A stretch of 64,000 nt of DNA from an uncultured Lachnospiraceae bacterium (GCA_947575805.1 CANPOY010000006.1:19025-83024), one strand, 5' to 3'; counted from the stretch's first letter, positions 26,533 to 35,362 are shown. Notes: generated by a model not told the origin, from the letters alone. Made by a program: numbers and translations.

Positions 26533-27078
26533 ATGTATTATGTGTTGCAGGTGGCACCGGGAAAAGAAGCAGATACAGAAGCTTATATTACAAAAAGAGT
26601 TGCGGATGAACTGTACTCTTCCTGCTTTCATCCCGTGCGTTGTGTGAGAAAGAAGTTTCATGGGGAATGGAAGGACAGGCATGAGAAGTTACTGCCCGGA
26701 TATGTGTTTATGAACAGTGAAAATGCAGAAGAACTGTATCTGGCATTGAAAGATATACCCATGCTGACGAAGTTTCTGGGGTGGAATCTGGAATATGTTA
26801 CGGCCCTTACCGAACAGGAGACAGAATGGCTGGATGCACTTGTTTCCGCAGGCCGGAACGGCAGGACTACCGGGGAGGTTTCCCTTTCCCGGATAGAAGT
26901 GGATGAAAATGATGAAATAAAGATTCTTTCCGGCCCCCTGCAGAATATGGAGGGTATGGTAAAACGAATTAACCTTCATAAACGAATTGCAGAGGTTGAA
27001 GTGGAATTTATGGGAAGAATGACGGTTATCCATCTGGGAATTGAGATGGTGGAAAAGAAACAGACAGATGAAAAATAA
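26533..27078 (+). CDS. loaP: LoaP-type transcription antiterminator (NusG paralogue)
   Basis: About 181 residues. The N-terminal NGN domain is clear (YYVLQVAPGKEADTE, CFHPVRCVRKKFHGEWKD, LLPGYVFMN), and the C-terminal KOW domain begins near IKILSGPLQNMEGMVKRI. It rides on RNA polymerase and lets it read through terminators. The insertion-rich linker and the position at the head of a long polysaccharide operon fit LoaP, the specialised NusG paralogue of Firmicutes, rather than housekeeping NusG. The start is ATG 26533, with GGAGGG 7 bases upstream. A terminator and a small hairpin follow at once, the likely target site. Confidence 0.85.
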   Translation: MYYVLQVAPGKEADTEAYITKRVADELYSSCFHPVRCVRKKFHGEWKDRHEKLLPGYVFMNSENAEELYLALKDIPMLTKFLGWNLEYVTALTEQETEWLDALVSAGRNGRTTGEVSLSRIEVDENDEIKILSGPLQNMEGMVKRINLHKRIAEVEVEFMGRMTVIHLGIEMVEKKQTDEK

Positions 27079-27095
27079 AGTGAAGTAAAGCTTTT

Positions 27096-27122
27096 GAGCG
27101 CCGAAAGGCGCTTATTTTTATT
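27096..27122 (+). terminator. terminator between loaP and the operon (LoaP target)
   Basis: AGCGCC (27097-27102), GAAA tetraloop, GGCGCT (27107-27112), then TTATTTTTATT. It lies between loaP and the first biosynthetic gene on the same strand with no new promoter visible, so downstream expression needs read-through. Confidence 0.7.
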
Positions 27123-27124
27123 GT

Positions 27125-27137
27125 CCGCAGCTTGCGG
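27125..27137 (+). promoter_or_regulatory. small RNA hairpin, possible LoaP recognition element
   Basis: CCGCA, loop GCT, TGCGG: a compact hairpin 3 bases after the terminator T run and 28 bases before the first gene. LoaP is known to use a short leader hairpin (dfn element) in Bacillus; identity with that element is inferred from place and size only. Confidence 0.4.
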
Positions 27138-27165
27138 CTATCTGATTGGAAAGGGACATGAGAAA

Positions 27166-28371
27166 ATGATGCGGATCCTGTTTTCACCGCCGGATATATC
27201 TCAGGCGGAAATAAATGAGGTGGCAGATGTATTGCGTTCAGGCTGGATAACAACCGGATCACGCACGAAGGAACTGGAAAGAAAATGTGCGGAATGGATC
27301 GGTGTGCCGGAGAGTGTCTGCCTGAATTCCCAGACAGCCTGTGCGGAGATGACTCTTCGGCTGCTGGGGGTCGGAGAAAAGGACGAATGTATCACATCTG
27401 CTTATACCTATACGGCTTCAGCATCTGTAGTCTGTCATGTAGGTGCAGGGCTAAAGCTGATAGATGTTCAGGCGGACTCCTTTGAAATGGACTATGATGC
27501 ACTGGAAGCCGCCATAACGGAAAAGACAAAAGTCATTATTCCGGTAGATTTAGGCGGTGTTCCCTGCGACTATGAACGCATTTTTGAGATCGTGGAGAGA
27601 AAGAGGGGGTTATTCCGCCCGGCCAACGCACTCCAAAAGGCAATTGGCAGGATTGTCGTGATGGCGGATTCCGCCCATGCGTTTGGGGCCCGGTGGCGTG
27701 GACAGATGGTGGGAAATGTGGCGGATTTCTCCTGCTTCAGTTTCCATGCTGTGAAGAACTTTACGACTGCTGAGGGGGGCTGTGTTACCTGGAGGCAGAT
27801 AGAAGGGGTAAAGGACGAAGAGATTTACCGACGATACCAATTGCTGTCCCTACACGGGCAGTCGAAGGATGCCCTCGCGAAGACAAAATGCGGCAGTTGG
27901 GAGTATGATGTGCTTGGCTCATGGTATAAATGCAATATGACAGATGTTGCAGCAGCTATCGGGTTAGGACAGATGGAACGCTATGCCGGGCTGCTGAAAA
28001 GGCGGCGGCAGTTGATCGAACGGTATGACAGAGCGTTTCGGCCGCTGGGGATAGAGACCCTGTCTCACTATACGAATGAACACGATTCCTCCGGGCATCT
28101 GTACATCACCAGGATTCCGGGGATCACAGGAGAGCAGCGCAACGAGATTATTGCCGGAATGGCGGAGGCAGGAATAGCCTGTAATGTCCATTATAAGCCC
28201 TTACCGCTGCTGACAGCGTATCAAAAGATGGGATTCGATATAAAGGATTATCCCAATGCCTATGCGCATTTTGTGAACGAAGTCACACTGCCCCTGCACA
28301 CTAGGCTTACGGATGAGGAAGCTGCGTATGTGGCGGAGGAGTATGAGCGGATCGTAAAGGAATATTTGTAG
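27166..28371 (+). CDS. DegT/DnrJ/EryC1-family sugar aminotransferase
   Basis: About 401 residues, a PLP-dependent enzyme that converts a keto-sugar nucleotide to an amino sugar. LRSGWITTGSRTKELE near 24 is the family start. The phosphate-binding LNSQTACAEMTLRLLG, the PLP-ring partner VMADSAHAFGARW near 164 and the Schiff-base Lys in FHAVKNFTTAEGG (K197) are all present. The start at ATG 27166 has AAAGGGA 9 bases upstream. It is the first structural gene of the LoaP operon, just before a formyltransferase and a PIG-L deacetylase. The whole group may set the N-acyl group of an amino sugar. Keto position unknown. Confidence 0.88.
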   Translation: MMRILFSPPDISQAEINEVADVLRSGWITTGSRTKELERKCAEWIGVPESVCLNSQTACAEMTLRLLGVGEKDECITSAYTYTASASVVCHVGAGLKLIDVQADSFEMDYDALEAAITEKTKVIIPVDLGGVPCDYERIFEIVERKRGLFRPANALQKAIGRIVVMADSAHAFGARWRGQMVGNVADFSCFSFHAVKNFTTAEGGCVTWRQIEGVKDEEIYRRYQLLSLHGQSKDALAKTKCGSWEYDVLGSWYKCNMTDVAAAIGLGQMERYAGLLKRRRQLIERYDRAFRPLGIETLSHYTNEHDSSGHLYITRIPGITGEQRNEIIAGMAEAGIACNVHYKPLPLLTAYQKMGFDIKDYPNAYAHFVNEVTLPLHTRLTDEEAAYVAEEYERIVKEYL

Positions 28372-28414
28372 ATCAGATCGGTTATTCTTATATTTTGTCA
28401 AAGGATTATGTCAA

Positions 28415-29392
28415 ATGGCGATAAAAATTGTCTGGGTGGGATGCCACAGCGAAGGGCTGGACGCCTTTAAAAAATTATTGGGCAGCGGCAGAAAAATTGA
28501 GACATTTATTACATTGGATGACGATGCGTTTCAAAAACGTTCATCCGGAACTCGGGGATATTCTGAGCTATGTGAAAAATATAGGGTTCCGGTCAAACTG
28601 GTTTCCAGCATAAAAAGTGACGAGGCATATCATATCATTGAGGAAAACTGTCCGGACTTGCTGATTGTCCTGGGCTGGAGTGAAATTCTGCCGGAAAGGA
28701 TTTTAGAGATACCGACAATAGGAACGGTGGGGGCGCATGCTTCCATGCTTCCTCACAACAGGGGAAGCGCTCCGATTAATTGGGCAATTATCAACGGGGA
28801 AACGGAGTGTGGGAATTCCCTGATGTGGCTGGATAAGGAAGTTGATCAGGGTGATATTATCGATCAGACGGCCTTTGAAATTAGTCCTTATGATACGTGC
28901 GCCACATTATATGATCAGGTTGCGTTGACGAATACGGACATGCTGCTGCGCCTGATTGAGCGCCTGGAGCAGAATTTGGGTCCGGTGATGCTCAGAAAGA
29001 ATATAACGGAAGAACCTGTTCTGCCTCGTCGAAGGCCTAAAGACGGTCTTGTTTTCTGGAATCAATCCAGTCAAAAGATATATGATTTTATTCGTGCTCT
29101 GACGGTTCCTTATCCCGGAGCTTTCTCCTTTTTCAATCAAAAGAAATATTATATCTGGTCGGCGTCTTTACTGCCGGGAAACCTGGTGAACGAATGTCCC
29201 GGGGCAATTCTCGGAAACGTATACAGTCCGGTGGAGGATGCCTGCGGTATTCAGGTGGCTTGCAAAACGGGAGCAATCATTATACATGAACTTGAGGAGG
29301 AAGCGGGAAAAACATACAGAGGAAGAACTTTGACGGAAGCTGATTTTAGCGGCTGCTTTACACAAGGGGAAACATGCGGGGTATGGAAATGA
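28415..29392 (+). CDS. formyltransferase-like protein lacking the catalytic Asn
   Basis: About 325 residues related to methionyl-tRNA and sugar N-formyltransferases. The N10-formyl-THF fold shows AHASMLPHNRGSAPINWAI near 107 and VDQGDII near 143, and the C-terminal half resembles the OB-fold tail of Fmt (KIYDFIRALTVPYPGAF). In this family the active site is Asn-His-Asp (106, 108, 144 in E. coli Fmt). Here the numbering coincides: His108 and Asp144 are present but position 106 is Gly. The enzyme may be altered or use another acyl donor. AAAGGA is 8 bases before the ATG. The next gene overlaps it and encodes a PIG-L deacetylase. Confidence 0.75.
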   Translation: MAIKIVWVGCHSEGLDAFKKLLGSGRKIETFITLDDDAFQKRSSGTRGYSELCEKYRVPVKLVSSIKSDEAYHIIEENCPDLLIVLGWSEILPERILEIPTIGTVGAHASMLPHNRGSAPINWAIINGETECGNSLMWLDKEVDQGDIIDQTAFEISPYDTCATLYDQVALTNTDMLLRLIERLEQNLGPVMLRKNITEEPVLPRRRPKDGLVFWNQSSQKIYDFIRALTVPYPGAFSFFNQKKYYIWSASLLPGNLVNECPGAILGNVYSPVEDACGIQVACKTGAIIIHELEEEAGKTYRGRTLTEADFSGCFTQGETCGVWK

Positions 29393-30039
29393 AAAAGGTA
29401 TTGGTGGTGGCCGCCCATCCGGATGACGAGCTGCTGGGCGTCGGAGGAACAGTGGCACGGCATGTTCAGGCGGGCGATGAAGTATATTCGGTCATTGCCT
29501 GCGAAGGGGAATCCTTACGGTATCAAAAGGATGTGGGACAAGCCGAAGCGATAAAAAAGGCGGCAGAAATATTGGGAGTCAGGCAAGTGTTTCATTTGAA
29601 ATTCCCGGATCAGCGGTTAGATACCTATACGCTGGTTGATATTATTTCTCCCCTGGAAGACATATCCAATGAAATTAAGCCCAACATCGTATATTGTCAG
29701 TGGGGAGGAGACGTCAACAGAGATCATAAAATTTTGTTTGAAGCTGCTACAGTTGCATTTCGTCCTTTGGACAAGTGGATAGAGGAGTTTTTAACGTTTT
29801 ATACCGTGAGCAGTACGGAGTGGGGTTATCCCAGAAATTTTGTGCCTGATACGTGGGTAGACATTACAGAAACGATTCATAAGAAATCGGAAGCATTTCG
29901 AGCTTATCAATCGGAAATAAGGGAATACCCACATCCCCGATCGGAAAGAGCTTTGGAAAATGCAGCGCGGTTTTTTGGCAATCAATGTACGATGGACGCT
30001 GCGGAAGTTTTTATGACAGTCAGAAGAATAAAAAGGTAG
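29389..30039 (+). CDS. PIG-L/LmbE family N-acetyl-sugar deacetylase
   Basis: About 216 residues. AHPDDE at residues 9-14 and NRDHK near residue 114 are the zinc ligands and catalytic Asp of the PIG-L family, which removes the N-acetyl group from GlcNAc-type substrates. It starts at ATG 29389 within the stop of the formyltransferase-like gene (ATGA), so the two are translationally coupled. Deacetylation followed by formylation would swap N-acetyl for N-formyl on the same sugar; this is inference from the gene pair. No signal peptide is seen, so it acts in the cytoplasm. Confidence 0.85.
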   Translation: MKKVLVVAAHPDDELLGVGGTVARHVQAGDEVYSVIACEGESLRYQKDVGQAEAIKKAAEILGVRQVFHLKFPDQRLDTYTLVDIISPLEDISNEIKPNIVYCQWGGDVNRDHKILFEAATVAFRPLDKWIEEFLTFYTVSSTEWGYPRNFVPDTWVDITETIHKKSEAFRAYQSEIREYPHPRSERALENAARFFGNQCTMDAAEVFMTVRRIKR

Positions 30040-30043
30040 TGCC

Positions 30044-30721
30044 ATGAAAAATAAAAGTTATGCGGTAAAACGAATTTTCGATTTATTATTATCCGTGTTT
30101 GCCGCTGTGATTTTATCGCCCATTATGATAATTGCTGCAGCAGGGATTAAAATATCTGACAGAGGGCCGGTATTATATAAAGCCAAACGTATGGGAAAAG
30201 AGATGAATCCCATTGATATATATAAATTTAGAACAATGCGTGTAAATTCAGATCGGAGCGGAAGTATTACGGCGAAAAATGATTCGCGCGTTTTTTTGTT
30301 TGGAAGGCTTCTTCGCAAGACAAAAATAGATGAGCTCCCGCAGCTTTTTAATATTTTGAACGGCAGCATGTCTGTGATCGGGCCAAGGCCTGAAGATGTG
30401 GGGATCGTGAACAAATACTACTCTGATGAACAGAAAAGAACACTGAAGGTTCTGCCCGGACTGGCAAGTCCTGGCAGTATTTTTAATTATACCCACGGAG
30501 ACCGGTATTTATCGGATACAGATACGGACCAAGCCTATATTGAAAAGTTAATGCCCATTAAGCTGGCCATGGATTTGTACTATGTGGATAACTGGACTTT
30601 ATGGTATGATGTTGAGCTGATTTTCAGGACAATTATGGTTATTATCCTGCGACTGTTAGGGAAAAGGAAATTTTCATATCCGAAAGAGTATGCTGCGGAA
30701 AAATGTAGAGCGGAAAGATGA
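30044..30721 (+). CDS. short priming sugar-phosphate transferase (PglC-like)
   Basis: About 225 residues: one re-entrant membrane helix (about 10-32) followed directly by the catalytic domain. PVLYKAKRMGKE, IYKFRTMR, the catalytic Asp-Glu in KIDELPQLFNIL near 90 and SVIGPRPEDVG are conserved. It transfers a sugar phosphate to undecaprenyl phosphate and starts the second polysaccharide. The size is that of the minimal PglC/WbaP-core form, unlike the four-helix enzyme at 4093. It starts 4 bases after the PIG-L gene. Its last bases overlap a broken glycosyltransferase start. Confidence 0.9.
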   Translation: MKNKSYAVKRIFDLLLSVFAAVILSPIMIIAAAGIKISDRGPVLYKAKRMGKEMNPIDIYKFRTMRVNSDRSGSITAKNDSRVFLFGRLLRKTKIDELPQLFNILNGSMSVIGPRPEDVGIVNKYYSDEQKRTLKVLPGLASPGSIFNYTHGDRYLSDTDTDQAYIEKLMPIKLAMDLYYVDNWTLWYDVELIFRTIMVIILRLLGKRKFSYPKEYAAEKCRAER

Positions 30722-30819
30722 AGATATTACCGGCAAACCGTTTTGCAGGCGCTCCGGAGACAGGGGTGGAGTTCGGGCCTTATTACTTTGTAAAGGAATG
30801 GATTGAGAGAGGAATTTGA
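30718..30819 (+). pseudogene. N-terminal scrap of a WbuB-like glycosyltransferase gene
   Basis: An ATG overlapping the end of the priming transferase opens 33 codons ending in VEFGPYYFVKEWIERG, then TGA. This closely matches the N-terminus of the intact GT4 at 31588 (MEFRPYYFAREWTKKG), and the DNA is similar too. The rest of the gene is missing and is replaced by the methyltransferase gene. It looks like the scar of a recombination event. Confidence 0.65.
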
Positions 30820-31591
30820 AAGGATGAAAAGAAAAGCTGATAAACCGGAAGAACTCATTAAAGATATTGTGGAGTGGGATGTTAAAAACTGGTGGAGAGC
30901 AATTGAATACTGGGAAGAGACGAAGCAATTTGATGATATGAAAGGAAAGAAGGTTCTGGATATAGGTGGAAGAGGAGGGGGCCTATCCTTATATTGGGCG
31001 CTGAAGGGCGCTGAGGTTATCTGCTCGGATGTCAGCGGAGATAGTTTTGAAAACGCGAAATTGCTTCATCAAAAGTATGGGGTAGAAAACAAAATAAAAT
31101 ATGAGGTGATAGATGCGACGAAAATTCCGTATCAGAATGTTTTTGACATGATCTGTTTTAAATCCGTTCTGGGGGGAGTGGGGTACGATGACAATTTTGA
31201 CAGGCAGAAGCAAGCAATGGAGAGTATTTATGCGGCATTGAATGAAAATGGAACACTCTGTTTTTGTGAAAATCTGATAGCATCTCCGGTACATCAGTTT
31301 GCACGAAAGAAATTTACAGGCTGGGGGAGCAGGTGGAGATATTTAACTACAGATGAAATAAAGGAACTGACAAAAGAATTCCAGACGATAAAATTTCGGA
31401 CTTTTGGTTTTTGGGGGGTATTTGGAAGGACAAAGTGGTTATCCAATGTTTTAGGAACATTGGACGGATACATTGACAGATCTATAAAAGAAGAGAACAG
31501 ATACATTATTTCCTGTGTCTGCAGTAAAAAAGGACAAAAGGCAACCTGTAGAGTGGAAAAGGACAGGATTGCGGGTGGGGAGGAAGTATGA
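30803..31591 (+). CDS. class I SAM-dependent methyltransferase
   Basis: About 262 residues. The Rossmann methyltransferase motif I is KVLDIGGRGGGLSLYWA near residue 50, followed by VICSDVSGDSF (motif post-I) and a motif-IV-like FDMICFKSVLGGVGYDD near 113. It probably methylates a sugar or other small acceptor of the polysaccharide pathway. The start is TTG 30803 (AAAGGAA upstream) or ATG 30824. Its reading frame begins inside the glycosyltransferase scrap, consistent with insertion there. It overlaps the next gene by 4 bases (ATGA). Substrate unknown. Confidence 0.75.
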   Translation: MREEFERMKRKADKPEELIKDIVEWDVKNWWRAIEYWEETKQFDDMKGKKVLDIGGRGGGLSLYWALKGAEVICSDVSGDSFENAKLLHQKYGVENKIKYEVIDATKIPYQNVFDMICFKSVLGGVGYDDNFDRQKQAMESIYAALNENGTLCFCENLIASPVHQFARKKFTGWGSRWRYLTTDEIKELTKEFQTIKFRTFGFWGVFGRTKWLSNVLGTLDGYIDRSIKEENRYIISCVCSKKGQKATCRVEKDRIAGGEEV

Positions 31592-32829
31592 ACATACTGC
31601 TGATTAACCACTATGCGGGATCCTTGGAGATGGGGATGGAGTTCAGACCTTATTACTTTGCAAGGGAATGGACGAAGAAGGGGCACCATGTGGATATGAT
31701 TGCGGCAGATTACTCCCATCTTAGGATAAAAAATCCGAAAGTGCGGAAGGATTTCCAGACGGAGGACATTGACGGCATAACATATCACTGGATCAAAGCC
31801 GGAGAGTATGAAGGAAACGGCGTAAAGAGAGCCCTTACTATGTTCCGGTTTGTGGGGAAACTGTGGCTGCATGCGGGAAAGATTGTAAAAGAGTACAGGC
31901 CGGATGTGGTGATTACATCGTCCACCTATCCGCTGGATACCTATGCAGGGCAGCGGATTGCGAAAAAGGGCAGGGCAAAGCTGATCCATGAGGTGCATGA
32001 TATGTGGCCGGCAACGCTGATAGAGCTGGGAGGAATGAGCAGATACCACCCTTTTGTATTACTGATACAGTTGGCAGAGAATTGTGCCTACCGTCATTCG
32101 GTTCATGTGGTATCACTTTTGCCGTCAGCCAAAGAGTACATGACGGAGCACGGGATGAAACCGGAGAGATTTGTAACGATACCAAACGGGATTGTGAAAG
32201 AAGACTGGGAGAATCCGGAACCGTTGCCGGAGAGTCATAGGAAGGTACTGGAAAAACTGAAAGCGGACGGAAAATTTATTGCAGGCTATTTTGGCGGACA
32301 TGCCCTGTCAAATGCCTTGGATGTAATATTAGATGCTGCAAAAGTAGTAAAGGAAGAAAAGATTCAGTTTGTTCTTGTGGGCAACGGGGTGGAGAAGGAA
32401 CGGCTGGTAAAACGGGCAGAAAAGGAAAAAATCAGCAACGTATTGTTTCTGCCGCCGGTGCCGAAGAGAGCCGTGCCGGATTTGCTGCGGTATTTTGACT
32501 GTTCTGTCATAAGCTTATTGCGGTCTCCGCTGTACCGGTTCGGTATCTGCCTGAATAAGATGTATGATTCCATGATGGCGGCAAAGCCGATTCTTTTTGC
32601 CGTGGATGCACCCGGTTCTCCGGTGGAGGACTATAGGTGCGGGATTACAATAAGGACGGGACAGACGAATGAGATCGCAGAAGCCATGGAAGAGCTGTAC
32701 CGTATGCCGGAGACAGAACGGTGGGAGATGGGGGAGCGCGGAAGAAAAGCGGTGCTGGAACATTTCACTTATGATGTTCTGGCGGAAGAATTTGAAAGGC
32801 TTTTCAGGCAGAAAGGAAGCATGCAGTAA
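31588..32829 (+). CDS. WbuB-like GT4 glycosyltransferase
   Basis: About 413 residues with a GT-B fold. The N-terminus has GMEFRPYYFAREWTKKGHHV. EVHDMWPATLIELGG near 134 and the nucleotide domain VGNGVEKERLVKRAEKE, DCSVISLLRSPLYRFGIC and SMMAAKPILFAVDAPGS fit the WbuB/WcaI group, which often adds FucNAc or related amino sugars as the second residue. It probably acts straight after the priming transferase. Its own N-terminus is duplicated in broken form at 30718, so a near-identical gene once preceded it. Confidence 0.85.
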   Translation: MNILLINHYAGSLEMGMEFRPYYFAREWTKKGHHVDMIAADYSHLRIKNPKVRKDFQTEDIDGITYHWIKAGEYEGNGVKRALTMFRFVGKLWLHAGKIVKEYRPDVVITSSTYPLDTYAGQRIAKKGRAKLIHEVHDMWPATLIELGGMSRYHPFVLLIQLAENCAYRHSVHVVSLLPSAKEYMTEHGMKPERFVTIPNGIVKEDWENPEPLPESHRKVLEKLKADGKFIAGYFGGHALSNALDVILDAAKVVKEEKIQFVLVGNGVEKERLVKRAEKEKISNVLFLPPVPKRAVPDLLRYFDCSVISLLRSPLYRFGICLNKMYDSMMAAKPILFAVDAPGSPVEDYRCGITIRTGQTNEIAEAMEELYRMPETERWEMGERGRKAVLEHFTYDVLAEEFERLFRQKGSMQ

Positions 32830-32893
32830 TATCACGAACACAGCGGCCGGATATCCTAATTGGAATATTCGGGAAAAGACAGAGGAGTGCATC

Positions 32894-34216
32894 ATGGGAA
32901 TGAAAGAAGAACTGCTTGGAAAGATTAAGCGGAGAGAGATTATCGCCGGAGTGGTCGGCCTTGGATATGTGGGCCTGCCGCTTGCGGTGGAGAAGGCGAA
33001 GGCCGGGTTTAAAACGATCGGCTTCGACGTGCAGGAAGAAAAGGTCAGGCTTGTGAATGAGGGACACAACTATATCGGGGATGTAGTGGATTCCGATTTG
33101 GCGGAGCTTGTAGAGAAAGGAATACTGTCAGCGACAAGCAACTTCTCCTTTGTCCGGGATGTTGATTTCATCGCGATTTGTGTCCCGACTCCCCTTGATA
33201 TTCACCAGGAGCCCGACATTGGCTATGTCAGGGACTCTGCAGAAGCCATAGCAAAGTATCTGAAGCCCGGGACAATGGTGGTGCTGGAATCCACCACTTA
33301 TCCGGGGACAACCGAAGAACTGATAAAACCTATTCTGGAGAAGAATTCCGGTCTCACTTGCGGCCGGGATTTTTATCTGGGCTTCTCACCGGAACGGGTG
33401 GATCCCGGAAACCTAATCTATAAGACGAAAAACACGCCGAAAGTAGTGGGCGCTATCGGCGAAGATGCGGCAGAGGTTATCAGCGCCATGTACAGGGCAG
33501 TTTTGGATGGGAAAGTGTTTACCGTGTCATCCCCCGCGGTGGCGGAGATGGAAAAGATTCTCGAAAATACCTACCGCAATGTCAATATCGGCCTGATCAA
33601 TGAGATCGGGCGTCTCTGTAAAGAGATGGGCATCTCCGTCTGGGAAGTAATTGATGCGGCTAAGACAAAGCCATACGGTTTTCAGGCGTTCTATCCAGGA
33701 CCGGGGCTGGGCGGGCACTGCATTCCGTTAGATCCGTATTACCTGACATGGAAGGCGAGGGAGTACGGTTTTCATACGACGTTGATTGAGAACTCCATGG
33801 TAATCAATGATGGACAGCCGGAATACTGCGTGGAAAGGGCAATTTATATCCTGAACCGCCATAAAAAAGCCATCAATGGGGCAAAGGTGCTCATGCTTGG
33901 CGTAAGCTACAAAAATGACATTGATGATTACCGCGAATCTCCGGCTATCCGTGTAATGAAGGAATTGAAAAAAGTCGGCGCGGATGTGGAGTACTATGAT
34001 CCATGGGTGCCGTCATTTAAAAATATGTACGGGCAGAGCGCTGAAAGCCTCAAGGACCTTACGCCGGAAGTAGTGCAGAGCTTTGACCTGGTGATGGTCA
34101 CGGCAGCCCACCATAACGTGGATTATGATATGGTTCAGAAGAACGCGAAGGCAGTCTTTGATACCAAGAACGTGATGAAGGATATTAAAGACCGCAGTAA
34201 TATCGAGGTACTGTAG
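32894..34216 (+). CDS. UDP-N-acetyl-hexosamine 6-dehydrogenase (WbpA/WecC-like)
   Basis: About 440 residues. It oxidises the C6 of a UDP-sugar to a uronic acid with two NAD. The N-terminal NAD fold is VVGLGYVGLPLAVEKAKAG near 20, followed by AICVPTPLD, ESTTYPGTTEEL and FSPERVDPG. The catalytic Cys is C276 in GLGGHCIPLDPYYL, and the C-terminal UDP-binding domain has LGVSYKNDIDDYRESPA. The group oxidises UDP-GlcNAc or UDP-ManNAc. AGAGGAG lies 6 bases before ATG 32894. The next gene encodes a WbpB-like oxidoreductase, so UDP-GlcNAcA is the likely product. Confidence 0.9.
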   Translation: MGMKEELLGKIKRREIIAGVVGLGYVGLPLAVEKAKAGFKTIGFDVQEEKVRLVNEGHNYIGDVVDSDLAELVEKGILSATSNFSFVRDVDFIAICVPTPLDIHQEPDIGYVRDSAEAIAKYLKPGTMVVLESTTYPGTTEELIKPILEKNSGLTCGRDFYLGFSPERVDPGNLIYKTKNTPKVVGAIGEDAAEVISAMYRAVLDGKVFTVSSPAVAEMEKILENTYRNVNIGLINEIGRLCKEMGISVWEVIDAAKTKPYGFQAFYPGPGLGGHCIPLDPYYLTWKAREYGFHTTLIENSMVINDGQPEYCVERAIYILNRHKKAINGAKVLMLGVSYKNDIDDYRESPAIRVMKELKKVGADVEYYDPWVPSFKNMYGQSAESLKDLTPEVVQSFDLVMVTAAHHNVDYDMVQKNAKAVFDTKNVMKDIKDRSNIEVL

Positions 34217-34288
34217 AAAAAATCCGCTATCAGTGCTGTGCAGGAAAAGATGGCGGAAGATCTTGTAGAAGAAAGAGGCATAAATGAC

Positions 34289-35362
34289 ATGAGGTATGCG
34301 CTGATAGGCTGCGGACGGATTTCGCCCAACCACATCGTGGCAGCAAAAGAAAATGGATTGGAATTTGTAGCTGTCTGTGACATCGATAAAAGGGCGATGC
34401 AGGATAAGGTATCAAAGTTTGGGCTGGGAGATGTCCATCAGTATACAGATTACCATGAAATGCTGGAGAAAGAAGAACCGGAACTAGTGGCAATCGCCAC
34501 GGAATCAGGAAAACATGCGGCGATTGCTTTGGACTGTATTGAGGGTGGCTGTAATGTGATCATAGAAAAGCCCATCGCCCTGTCACTTGCGGATGCCGAT
34601 GCAGTTATAAAGGCTGCAAAAGAAAAAGGTGTTAAGGTCTGCGCAAATCATCAGAACAGGTTTAACAAGTCTGTGCAGAAGATCAGGGAGGCGTTGGAAG
34701 AGGGACGCTTCGGGCGGATGTTCTACGGGACAGCACATATCCGCTGGTGCAGGGACAGGAATTATTACGAACAGGCGAAATGGCGCGGCACGTGGGAACA
34801 GGACGGCGGCGCGCTGATGAATCAGTGCATTCATAACATAGATCTGCTCCGGTGGATGATGGGAGATGATGTAGAAGAAGTTATAGGGATGACGGATCAG
34901 CTGAACCACATGTACCTTGAAGCAGAGGATTTGGGAATTGCAATTATAAAGTTTAAAAGCGGGGCATACGGTATTATAGAGGGAACCACGGATATTTTTC
35001 CAAAGAATCTGGAGGAAACCCTCTATTTATTTGGGGAAAAAGGAACTGTGAAAGCAGGCGGCCAGAGCGTCAATAAGATCGAGGAATGGCGGTTTGCGGA
35101 TTCACTGGAGAACTCGGAAGAAGTGATTGCGAACTTTGCGGAGAACCCGCCTAATGTTTATGGATACGGGCATACGCCGTTATATGCGGACATGATTGAT
35201 GCGGTAGTAAATGATAGAGAGCCTTATGTAAACGGCGAAGCAGGAAAGAGAGCGCTGGAACTTGTGCTGGCGGTTTATAAATCGGCGGCAGAGGGGAAAA
35301 CTGTGAAACTGCCGCTTAAGGAGTGCTCCACGATGGATTTCAAAGGAAGGTTTGGAAGATGA
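34289..35362 (+). CDS. Gfo/Idh/MocA oxidoreductase (WbpB/WlbA-like)
   Basis: About 357 residues. The NAD-binding GCGRISPNHIVAAKENG starts near residue 6. The signature EKPIAL near 95 carries the conserved Lys, and the substrate domain holds RWRGTWEQDGGALMNQCIHN-type residues near 165-190 with the expected His. In the WbpB/WlbA branch it oxidises C3 of UDP-GlcNAcA to the 3-keto sugar, which a DegT aminotransferase then aminates. That order fits its neighbours: the 6-dehydrogenase before it, a formyltransferase overlapping its end, and a WbpE-like aminotransferase at 55928. Confidence 0.85.
   Translation: MRYALIGCGRISPNHIVAAKENGLEFVAVCDIDKRAMQDKVSKFGLGDVHQYTDYHEMLEKEEPELVAIATESGKHAAIALDCIEGGCNVIIEKPIALSLADADAVIKAAKEKGVKVCANHQNRFNKSVQKIREALEEGRFGRMFYGTAHIRWCRDRNYYEQAKWRGTWEQDGGALMNQCIHNIDLLRWMMGDDVEEVIGMTDQLNHMYLEAEDLGIAIIKFKSGAYGIIEGTTDIFPKNLEETLYLFGEKGTVKAGGQSVNKIEEWRFADSLENSEEVIANFAENPPNVYGYGHTPLYADMIDAVVNDREPYVNGEAGKRALELVLAVYKSAAEGKTVKLPLKECSTMDFKGRFGR

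Noticed and set aside
27774..27779. In-frame run of six G in the DegT gene, and similar runs near 9785, 15200, 31415, 52830 and 61207
   Set aside because: Gly codons with G in third position are common here and all these frames are intact; six G is too frequent to stand out.
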